Shown: piece by piece, positions 8,421 to 14,529 of the stretch | How the letters are laid out: each line of letters starts with the position of its first letter | Numbering within the stretch: position 1 is the stretch's first letter | Assembly: GCA_018813375.1 (NCBI GenBank) | Contig: JAHJBU010000002.1 | Span: forward strand, 1-31,974 | DNA from: Patescibacteria group bacterium | Lineage (GTDB): Bacteria; Patescibacteriota; Microgenomatia; UBA1400; PJMF01 | Length of the DNA stretch: 31,974 nt | Direction of reading: 5' to 3' | Notes under the pieces: model-generated | What the model was told of the DNA's origin: nothing | Database searches by the model: none | What the model saw: only the letters and a program-made list of their open reading frames with translations | Program-made: the position numbers and the translations under genes

Positions 8421-8803
8421 TATTTACCCCAAAGCTTTAATTCTTTAATAATTTTAAAGTGTTTTTGGTTGAGAGTAGCTAGTTGAAGATTTTCAGTAAT
8501 TGCCGTAGCAGCTAATAAAGCATCAAAGGCATCTGTTCCATATTTTTGAGATAAACTTGCAGCCAACTGCCCAATATTTCCAGAAAGAGAAATTCTCTCA
8601 AGTTCCTTAAAACGTAACAGAGATCTTTCTTGAGCTTTTTTTGATTTTGGCACACCAATAAAATATTCATACTCTGTTAAAGGAGATATATAAAGTTCTG
8701 CTGACTGCGTAAACTTTAGCTTAATCAATTCTTGAAGAGACTTAGAATTGTCACGATCAAAAGCAATCAGCACACTCGTATCAATTAGAATGCGACTGTG
8801 CAT
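8420..8803 (-). CDS. PIN-domain toxin (VapC-like)
   Basis: 127 aa. A PIN-fold ribonuclease of the type II toxin-antitoxin kind. Acidic residues appear in the family order: LIDTSVLIAFDRD near the N terminus, the Glu in TEYEYF about residue 44, and DAFDALLAATA about 91-101. The final position reads TLNQKHF, with Asn where some members have Asp, which is a common variant. It overlaps the antitoxin gene by 23 bases (8781-8803), typical for such pairs. Expected target is RNA (tRNA or mRNA), unproven here. Confidence 0.85.
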   Translation of the reverse strand: MHSRILIDTSVLIAFDRDNSKSLQELIKLKFTQSAELYISPLTEYEYFIGVPKSKKAQERSLLRFKELERISLSGNIGQLAASLSQKYGTDAFDALLAATAITENLQLATLNQKHFKIIKELKLWGK

Positions 8804-9101
8804 TTAATAATCTTTCTTTTATATTTTCATTAAAATTTCGTCGCACATTTGCGATGGCTTTATAATCTAGTTTGAGCTTACCACGATCTGCTTCTAATTT
8901 TTTAATATATTTGACTAGTCGTTTCTTTTCTAATTCATTATCTTTACTTTTTTCTGGCTGAATAACAAATAATTTTTTATCACGCTTCATATCTCTAACC
9001 TCTACCGGACGAGATGTTGAACTCTTGGGACTAATGTACTGATGATAGAGCACCATCATATTAGCTCTAAAATCTGACACGGAAACAATTACTGGCGACA
9101 T
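8781..9101 (-). CDS. Phd/YefM-like antitoxin
   Basis: 106 aa from the ATG at 9101. A longer frame to 9182 would run back across the promoter and is unlikely. The N terminus MSPVIVSVSDFRANM resembles the DNA-binding start of Phd/YefM-type antitoxins (VSxxxFRxN). The C-terminal half is long, basic and helical (KKRLVKYIKKLEADRGKLKL), likely the toxin-binding part. It precedes the PIN toxin and should neutralise it and repress the shared promoter. The family call is by resemblance of the N terminus and by context. Confidence 0.65.
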   Translation of the reverse strand: MSPVIVSVSDFRANMMVLYHQYISPKSSTSRPVEVRDMKRDKKLFVIQPEKSKDNELEKKRLVKYIKKLEADRGKLKLDYKAIANVRRNFNENIKERLLNAQSHSN

Positions 9102-9110
9102 AATAAACTT

Positions 9111-9139
9111 ATTATGTACAAATGTACATATAATGTCAA
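9111..9139 (-). promoter_or_regulatory. Promoter of the PIN module with embedded operator
   Basis: On the minus strand a consensus TTGACA (9134-9139) is followed by a 17-bp spacer and CATAAT (9111-9116), 9 nt before the antitoxin ATG. A perfect palindrome, TATGTAC-AAAT-GTACATA, covers 9113-9130, filling most of the spacer and reaching into the -10. This is the expected position for an autorepressor site. Confidence 0.75.
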
Positions 9140-9192
9140 TAAACAAAAAAAGATACGCAAAAGAAAATAACAAAGAAAACAAGTAAAAAAAC

Positions 9193-10284
9193 TTACTCTT
9201 TCAAACTATACGTTACACCTTTGGTCACGCCCTGCTTTTCGATCACTTTTTTCTCAATAAGATCTTTCATATCACGCAAAATAGTATCAACAGATACATT
9301 GGGTAAAATCTTTTGAGCATCTTGAGATGTGATTTGGCCCTGATTTTGTAGTAATTCTAAAATAATAATCTGACGCTCTGACAAAGCTACCTGTTTGCCA
9401 AGTTCTTTTTTGAGCTTCAGATCTTTAGACAGACGCAAAACCTGGTCTTTGACTCGTTCAATTTCTATAGCTAAGCCATAACAAAAATATTCTAACCAAT
9501 AAGTCATGTCTCTTTTTTCATTTTGCTGGACTGATAACAAAGCATCATAGTAAGCCTTTACATCTTTATCAAAATATTGTTCAAGTGAGAAAAAACGCTT
9601 AAAATCATAGCCAGTGGTATACATTACTAAAGTTGCAAGTGCTCTAGATGTACGCCCATTTCCCTCAATAAAAGGATGAATATGAACTAATTGATAATGG
9701 GTAATGGCTGCTCTAAAAATTGGAGGCAAACTTTGAGTACCGGGCTGATTAAGCCAGTAAAAAAACTCTTCAATTAAAAATGGCACTTCTACGCAAACAG
9801 GAGGACGAAAAACCACGCCATCTCCAGCTGCGCTTTTAACAATTACTTGTTTGTCCCGGTATTCACCAACATAGCCCTCATCAACTAAATTTTGAGTAGT
9901 AAGACGATGAAGGGTTTTTAGAGTTTTCTCTGACAATAAATCAGAACTAACTACCCTATCTTGCTGATCAATCCACTTAATCACATTACGATAATTAATC
10001 ACTTCTTGGATATCTCTCTCCCTGGCCATAATGCCTGTTTCACGCTCTACTTCCATGGCATCGACGGTGACTTCTAGACGCACTACTTGCTGGGCTTGTT
10101 GCTCAGTGAGCTCATTACCTTCAATTTTAGTGCCAAAGTGAACTGTTCTAATTAGAGCTTCATCTCTAAACTTAGCTTCCCAGGCAGGAACTAAAGGCGC
10201 ATTCTCAATTAGTGCCTTGGCTGCTTCAATGCGATTGAGATAAGTTAGTAAATTGTTGGTAATAGTGTAATTTGGCTCGTACAT
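9193..10284 (-). CDS. Fic/DOC family protein with C-terminal winged helix
   Basis: 363 aa. The catalytic Fic motif HPFIEGNGRTSR (residues 203-214) is intact, so AMP transfer from ATP to a protein hydroxyl is expected. The N-terminal part has the Fic_N-type inhibitory-helix region with IEGNEL (about 54-59), suggesting an intramolecular autoinhibited class. The C terminus (about 290-363, with LSERQIIILELL, QITSQDAQ and ILRDMKDLIEKK) looks like a winged helix, common in single-gene Fic regulators. Target unknown. It is a separate minus-strand unit preceded by a 13-bp tandem repeat. It could be a regulator or a stand-alone toxin. Confidence 0.92.
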   Translation of the reverse strand: MYEPNYTITNNLLTYLNRIEAAKALIENAPLVPAWEAKFRDEALIRTVHFGTKIEGNELTEQQAQQVVRLEVTVDAMEVERETGIMARERDIQEVINYRNVIKWIDQQDRVVSSDLLSEKTLKTLHRLTTQNLVDEGYVGEYRDKQVIVKSAAGDGVVFRPPVCVEVPFLIEEFFYWLNQPGTQSLPPIFRAAITHYQLVHIHPFIEGNGRTSRALATLVMYTTGYDFKRFFSLEQYFDKDVKAYYDALLSVQQNEKRDMTYWLEYFCYGLAIEIERVKDQVLRLSKDLKLKKELGKQVALSERQIIILELLQNQGQITSQDAQKILPNVSVDTILRDMKDLIEKKVIEKQGVTKGVTYSLKE

Positions 10285-10310
10285 TTGCTAAATTCTTTCA
10301 AATTCTTGTT

Positions 10311-10385
10311 CTAGATTCTTAGTCTAGATTCTTAGTCTAGATTCTTAGTCTAGATTCTTAGTCTAGATTCTTAGTCTAGATTCTT
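10311..10385. repeat. 13-bp tandem repeat upstream of fic
   Basis: Six copies of CTAGATTCTT separated by five copies of AGT give a perfect 13-bp period. Degenerate half-copies (ATTCTT) continue to about 10291, next to the fic ATG. Five of the six copies contain the palindrome TCTAGA within AGTCTAGATTCT. On the minus strand each unit presents AAGAAT, a -10-like hexamer. No spacers are present, so it is not CRISPR. Confidence 0.9.
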
Positions 10386-10533
10386 CAGGCTTATTTTCGC
10401 ACATTATGCAGAAATAAAATAGAGGGGATAGGGATAGCTGGCACGAATAATCACCGCTATTTTTCTTAATTTAAAAAATTTATGCTAAAAATTTGACAGC
10501 TAAAATATAAAAGTTCGCCAATTCTAAATACTT
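10386..10533. other. Intergenic region between the 211-aa gene and the fic repeat
   Basis: About 150 AT-rich bases. I see no gene, RNA or convincing promoter pair here. A TTGACA occurs near 10494 on the plus strand without a suitable -10. Confidence 0.4.
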
Positions 10534-11103
10534 TTAATTTTCTTCTTTATCGACTTGACTTGTATTACGAAATTCCTCAAGGATACGATCTACTACAGCG
10601 TTGTACTCAGTTGTGGGTGATTGCATGACTGCATACTGTGGTTGAAGATCATGATCTTCACCAAGTCTAGCTATATTTTTAAAGAAAACTTTTAATTTCA
10701 TCCCGTTAGCTAAAGAAACCGTAACTTCATCTTGGCTAATTATAGCAAATTCTTTCCAAGCTGGAGCATCAGCAGGAACATTGTCCAATTGTTTCCTAAT
10801 CTCCGCATCTAAAATGGGTTTAACTACATCTGGAGTAAAAACTTCTGCAACAGCACTCCCTTCTCCACCCCAAGATACGGTTTCCCCATCCTCAGTTTTC
10901 ATACCTAAAATACTTGGCTGTAGAGATAGTAAGTCAGCCGCACTTGCGCCATCTATCACCAACTCTTGCAATGGTGATTGGGTCGAAAGAACATTAAAAA
11001 TCCTCTCTTTTAATTGCCCAAGCGCTTGACTCACAAGTTGTTCTCTAGAGACTTCTGGACTTTTTAATTTTGTTTCGACTTCTTTATCTTCAGAATCAAT
11101 CAC
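10534..11103 (-). CDS. Hypothetical acidic protein
   Basis: 189 aa if started at the GTG at 11103, which has AAGGAG 8 nt upstream. The frame is open to 11169 (211 aa), but a likely -10 (TGTTATACT) overlaps that upper end, so the shorter form is preferred. The protein is soluble and acidic, with a helical N-terminal part (VSREQLVSQALGQLKERIFNVL) and a predicted beta segment EVTVSLANGMKLKVFFKN. No known family is recognised. It lies alone between the fic repeat and transposase remains. Confidence 0.6.
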   Translation of the reverse strand: MIDSEDKEVETKLKSPEVSREQLVSQALGQLKERIFNVLSTQSPLQELVIDGASAADLLSLQPSILGMKTEDGETVSWGGEGSAVAEVFTPDVVKPILDAEIRKQLDNVPADAPAWKEFAIISQDEVTVSLANGMKLKVFFKNIARLGEDHDLQPQYAVMQSPTTEYNAVVDRILEEFRNTSQVDKEEN

Positions 11104-11169
11104 TTTTATTTCTCCTTTATATTTTTTATTATTAACCCGAATTCCGAAATACTTAAAATAGTATAACAC

Positions 11170-11302
11170 AGTCAGGACCAGTAAAAAAAATGTGGCTAAT
11201 TGCTCAGAGCGTCTGCGTTGTCGGGATGAGGGATGATGCAGTGAGAAAAGCTGAAGCTTCTTCAGTCAGTTAAGATCAAAATTGCGGTTAAATTTAATTT
11301 GT
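11170..11302. other. Intergenic region with a small inverted repeat
   Basis: No gene is seen. A perfect hairpin pairs CTGAAG (11251-11256) with CTTCAG (11260-11265) over a 3-nt loop, without a T-tract. It may be leftover end sequence of the adjacent decayed insertion element, but I cannot define a terminal repeat. Confidence 0.35.
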
Positions 11303-12102
11303 TTACATAATTCCTAGTTGGTTAAGTGATTTCACGAGGAAGACATCATCGAGTTTTAGTCTTCTAATAGTGTGAGAAATTTTAGAGGAGAGTCGGCTAA
11401 TCAGGTTAATAGCTAGCGACTTAATGAAGGTGAGGAAGTAGGCAGATTTGCCTTTAAGAGTTTGTTTATCTTCTAGGTAGAGAGAATCTTTGAGCCAGTG
11501 GAGTTTTTCTACTCGCCAGTGATTTCTGATATTGAATAGTTCTTGAGATTTTTTAACTACTGATGAGATGAAATAGGTGATGTTAGTTGAGGTAATATAG
11601 CTTTTTTCTCCAGTATATTTTTCATAAATTGGTCTTTGTGTATTTGTCTTGATAAAACCAATGATTTTTACACTTTCAAAACCTTTTGGTAGATTTTGAG
11701 AGTCGAAGTCTGTAGAGGTAGTAACCTCCCATTATGAATCCCTCGCATGACTTTCCCGTCTCCTGCTACATACAGCTCATCTTCAAGTTCCTCACCTAGT
11801 TGATCTAAGCTAAGTCCTTCAATTAGTCCTTCTAGCGATATCTTCTTAAGTGCTCGAGAAATGGTGGTGGGATGTGGTATTTTATTGAGTTTCTTCCCAA
11901 TTAATTTATAAATTATTTTTCTTAGCTTTTTTTTGTAAACAAAAAGTTCGTAAATACTAACTAAATTTTCTCCACCTAGTAAAACTCCTAAGATGAGAAT
12001 CCAGATTATTACTTCTGTGGTGTACCGCTGACCGCGTTGTTGTCGTTCATCTTTAATTTGTTTTACTATTTTGACTAAATTTGGAGTATAATCGCATAAT
12101 AA
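11303..12102 (-). pseudogene. Decayed ISAs1-family transposase
   Basis: Translating the minus strand in two frames recovers both ends of an ISAs1-type (H-repeat-associated) transposase. The first part contains IKDERQQRGQRY, GENLVSIYELF and VAGDGKVMRG, the family's DGK.LRG block. After a frame change near 11730 the second part contains DFDSQNLPKGFESVKIIGF, then RNHWRVEKLHW and LYLEDKQTLKGKSAY, the C-terminal block holding the third catalytic acid. The region between these blocks, normally well over a hundred residues, is almost wholly missing, and there is no proper start codon. The copy is therefore dead by internal deletion plus frameshift. No terminal repeats were identified. Confidence 0.85.
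12071..12100 (+). promoter_or_regulatory. Promoter of the 112-aa gene, inside the transposase remnant
   Basis: TTGACT (12071-12076), an 18-bp spacer and CATAAT (12095-12100) predict a start near 12107, giving a leader of about 17 nt that contains the Shine-Dalgarno AAAGGA. A TATAAT also occurs at 12087-12092. These bases double as the 5' end of the antisense transposase remnant. Confidence 0.5.
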
Positions 12103-12123
12103 AATTTATTGAAGAAAGGAAAA

Positions 12124-12462
12124 ATGTCTACAGAAAATCCTAGACAACCAAAACCAGATAGTTTGAGTTTTGAATTTGATATACAACTTAAAAGTGGCGT
12201 CAATCTCCTTAAAGTTCCAGTAATAAAAGGTAAAAAGTTATCTAGTCATCCAGGGACAATGCCTGAAGAACCAAGAAGAATTCTTCCTTCTGAAGATGTT
12301 GTTGTTAATCATTTTAAGAAATTTTTACAAGAAATAAATAGACAAGGAGGGAGAATAATTCAGATTGTTGAAAAACAATACACTATTAACCCCGATGAAG
12401 CTTACTATTTAAATGACGCTAGAGTTGAATCAGTTCAGTTAGTTATAGTGCAAAAGGACTAA
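12124..12462 (+). CDS. Hypothetical protein, possibly with an out-of-frame membrane tail
   Basis: 112 aa from the ATG at 12124, with AAAGGA 5 nt upstream; the frame is open a little further back to 12109. Not recognised. It is soluble, with a beta-rich N-terminal section (SLSFEFDIQLKSGVNLL), a basic proline-containing middle, a helix (VVNHFKKFLQEINRQGG) and an ending VESVQLVIVQKD. Directly after the stop, the +1 frame (12449-12613) is open for 54 codons and encodes a transmembrane helix, so the native protein may have been about 166 aa and tail-anchored. Confidence 0.6.
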   Translation: MSTENPRQPKPDSLSFEFDIQLKSGVNLLKVPVIKGKKLSSHPGTMPEEPRRILPSEDVVVNHFKKFLQEINRQGGRIIQIVEKQYTINPDEAYYLNDARVESVQLVIVQKD

Positions 12463-12613
12463 AAATGTAATAGGAATAAAAATATTAATCGATTCGATTA
12501 ACCAGAAAAAAATAACAACGAAAGAATTTCTGGAAACAACGGGATGGATCGCAGTAGGATTCATAAGTTTTGCAACAATATTGTTTCTGTTAACACAACC
12601 AAGTTACAGGTAA
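12449..12613 (+). pseudogene. Out-of-frame transmembrane tail after the 112-aa gene
   Basis: 54 open codons in the +1 frame relative to the preceding gene encode a charged linker (SINQKKITTKEFLETT), then a strong membrane helix (GWIAVGFISFATILFLL) and TQPSYR before TAA. There is no ATG, GTG or TTG at a sensible place, so it is best read as the 3' end of the preceding gene separated by a frameshift near the A-rich 12453-12465. Initiation at a rare codon after AGGA (12472-12475) is a weaker alternative. Confidence 0.45.
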
Positions 12614-12627
12614 CCTGTATGTCGAAG

Positions 12628-12657
12628 CCCGCCTTGTGTCAAAACAAGGCGGGTTTT
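12628..12657 (+). terminator. Rho-independent terminator
   Basis: A 9-bp GC-rich stem pairs CCCGCCTTG (12628-12636) with CAAGGCGGG (12645-12653) over an 8-nt loop, followed by TTTT. It closes the transcript of the 112-aa gene. Confidence 0.85.
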
Positions 12658-12714
12658 CCAAAGTTCATGAATAAAAACTCGTATATTTTGGCAAGTTATG
12701 AAAAAATAACCAGC

Positions 12715-13841
12715 TATAGCCCCCGCAAATTAAATTTCGGTTTTTAGTTTCTGTGAATTTCTTCTAAATTGGGTATTTAAATTTTCTGTGAATGACGGCT
12801 AGTTTAAAGTTGTTAACTTTTTGTTTGAAGGTTGTGGCTGGTTGGTATGCCACTTTGTCTTTTACATATTTCCAGATGTGTTCTACTGGATTGGTATCTG
12901 GAGCATAAGGAGGAGTATTGATGAGATGGAAATTCTCAAGCAAATTTCCTTTTTTAAGTGCTTCTCTAATCTTTTTACTCTTGTGCCAAGCGGCGTTGTC
13001 CCAGATGTAACAGATTTTTTTATTGGGATAATATTTTTTGATTTTACTTAAGGCTTTTAATACCTCAACTTGGTTTTGCCAAGGAAGTGAGTGGAGATGA
13101 CATTTGTGTGTTTTTAGATTAAGACTACCCAGAAATGATTGATAATCTCTACTCCTGTTTACCTTAATTATTGTTTTCTCATTTGTTTTTAGCCAGGTTC
13201 TTCTAGCTTCTGTTTCCCACATCATTCTAGTTTCATCAGCTACTAGGACTACCCAATCTGGTGAATCGAGGTATGGTTTAATTTCTTTTCTAATTTCTTG
13301 AAGTCTTTTCTCAACTTGCTCATCATCTCTTCTTACATCAAATCTATCTGGTAATTTCCAGCTAAACCTACTTAATTCAAAAAGAAAATGATAACTCCTA
13401 TCTGATTTATACACTACTCCAAATCTTGCTTTAAGCCATTTTTTTAAGTCTTTAACCTGCCAAAACTCTTTAGGTATTCCATAGTCTGAGGGAGGAGATT
13501 CTAAAACTTTTTTTATTTCTTTTTTTTGAGAAGAAGTGAGTTTGCTGGCATTAGAGTTACCTCTATAACGATCAAAAATACTACTAATTCTCAATTGCTT
13601 AAAAAGGACTAACCAATTTCTAGTAGTTTTGTAATCTCGAAATAATAACTGTGAAATTTTATGAGCACTCAATCCTCGGCTATTTAAAAGAACAGTGTGG
13701 GCTCTGTGTCTAATCAAAGTACTAGTTCCATAGCGGTACCAACTGATTAGCAATTCTTTTTCTTCTGATGTTATTTGGACAGGTTGCAACACCCAAACAT
13801 TATACGACTAAATGTGGGAAATTTGTTTTGCGGGGACTATA
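12715..13841 (-). mobile_element. IS630-family insertion sequence, complete
   Basis: About 1.12 kb. Terminal inverted repeats of about 23 bp lie at 12715-12737 and 13819-13841, both beginning TATAG(C/T)CCCCGCAAA when read inward and differing at only a few positions. TA at 12715-12716 and 13840-13841 fits the TA target duplication of this family. The single transposase fills the interior. High repeat similarity and an intact gene suggest a recent arrival. It sits inside a small membrane-protein gene, whose halves lie on both flanks. Confidence 0.88.
12764..13792 (-). CDS. IS630-family DDE transposase
   Basis: 342 aa and full length. The N-terminal helix-turn-helix region (residues about 1-120, with GLSAHKISQLLFRDYKTTRNWL) precedes the DDE catalytic core: Asp in LVADETRMMW, Asp in YIWDNAAWHKS, and Glu in PPYAPDTNPVEHIWKYVK, the typical IS630 C-terminal signature. 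All three catalytic residues are present, so the enzyme is probably active. It moves the element by cut-and-paste into TA dinucleotides. The gene runs antisense to the neighbouring operons. Confidence 0.95.
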   Translation of the reverse strand: MLQPVQITSEEKELLISWYRYGTSTLIRHRAHTVLLNSRGLSAHKISQLLFRDYKTTRNWLVLFKQLRISSIFDRYRGNSNASKLTSSQKKEIKKVLESPPSDYGIPKEFWQVKDLKKWLKARFGVVYKSDRSYHFLFELSRFSWKLPDRFDVRRDDEQVEKRLQEIRKEIKPYLDSPDWVVLVADETRMMWETEARRTWLKTNEKTIIKVNRSRDYQSFLGSLNLKTHKCHLHSLPWQNQVEVLKALSKIKKYYPNKKICYIWDNAAWHKSKKIREALKKGNLLENFHLINTPPYAPDTNPVEHIWKYVKDKVAYQPATTFKQKVNNFKLAVIHRKFKYPI

Positions 13842-14078
13842 TAAATAAAAACAAACCAATTAAATTTCCTGCAACTAATTGAGCCATTAATCTTCCATAT
13901 TCTGCTGATTGTTCTATTGTTGGAACGTAATCAAAATTTCTTATAAGATCCGGTAGACAAAAATGAAAAAAATAAGAGCTACAACCACCTCGGCTATTCT
14001 TGCAACCGATCTTAGACTTTCTTGAGCAGCAATCTTAGCAACTTCTTTTATGCAATTAACATCTGGACTATCAACCAT
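13842..14078 (-). pseudogene. Small membrane-protein gene broken by the IS630 element
   Basis: An ORF from the ATG at 14078 gives 45 aa (stop 13941-13943). A helical N terminus (DVNCIKEVAKIAAQESLRS) leads to the membrane segment VVVALIFFIFV. Directly after, another frame is open (LPDLIRNFDYVPTIEQSAEY, then RLMAQLVAGNLIGLFLFI) and runs into the IS630 end. A one-base change in the T7 run near 13960 would join them. Removing the IS and one TA joins this second helix to flank sequence left of 12715 without a stop (AGYFFITCQNIRVF). The original was therefore probably a two-helix protein, now disrupted. Function unknown. Confidence 0.5.
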
Positions 14079-14130
14079 AATAAATAAATTGTAAGACTGG
14101 CACTATTAATCTTCAAGGACTAAACTTGCT

Positions 14131-14160
14131 TTGAAGGCAGTAATTATAGTAAATTATAAT
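14131..14160 (+). promoter_or_regulatory. Promoter of the AAA+/HExxH operon
   Basis: TTGAAG (14131-14136), an 18-bp spacer and a perfect TATAAT (14155-14160). The predicted start falls on or beside the ATG of an 11-codon leader ORF at 14166. Confidence 0.65.
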
Positions 14161-14165
14161 AACTA

Positions 14166-14199
14166 ATGAATTTACTAAAAATAAAAAAGCTGGATGAAT
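14166..14199 (+). CDS. Leader peptide, 11 codons
   Basis: ATG at 14166, only 5 nt after TATAAT, opens an 11-codon frame (MNLLKIKKLDE) ending TAA at 14197-14199. Its end overlaps the ATG of the 95-aa gene (14194) in the pattern ATGAATAA. The arrangement suggests translational coupling: ribosomes starting on a leaderless end and reinitiating at 14194, which has only a weak Shine-Dalgarno of its own. Confidence 0.4.
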
Positions 14200-14481
14200 A
14201 ACATACATAACGCAAATAAAACAAAATCTGCTGTAACGGTTTTAATTAAATGTTTACCTGGAAAAAAGTTGGGCGAAGAAATATTTAATCAGAGCATACT
14301 TATAAATAGCTATCCAAATATTTTAGAGATCAAAAAATTGATAGATGCCACTAAAAACAATGACGATGCTTATTTATGTCAAATAGAATCATGCTACCTT
14401 ACAAATTTTGTAAACAACTTAAAAGATAGATATCAAAACAAAATCCAGGTTCAAATCTTAAAAGATTTAACTGAAAAATAG
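14194..14481 (+). CDS. Hypothetical protein, first gene of the AAA+ operon
   Basis: 95 aa, not recognised. It is a small soluble protein with predicted alternating strands and helices (SAVTVLIKCLPGKK, ILEIKKLIDATKNN, YLTNFVNNLKDRY, IQVQILKDLTEK). No membrane segment or metal motif. It lies 48 nt upstream of the AAA+ gene on the same strand and behind the only visible promoter, so it probably belongs to the same system, perhaps as an adaptor (inference). Confidence 0.65.
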   Translation: MNNIHNANKTKSAVTVLIKCLPGKKLGEEIFNQSILINSYPNILEIKKLIDATKNNDDAYLCQIESCYLTNFVNNLKDRYQNKIQVQILKDLTEK

Positions 14482-14529
14482 TATAAAAAAATAATCAAAT
14501 TTAATGTAGCTTGATCAAGGAATTATTTT

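Noticed and set aside
10311..10385. CRISPR array
   Set aside because: Units are 13 bp with no spacers and there are no cas genes; it is a simple tandem repeat.
12544..12747. 67-aa plus-strand ORF
   Set aside because: It runs through the terminator hairpin and the left end of the IS630 element; the membrane-tail frame on the same strand explains the coding signal better.
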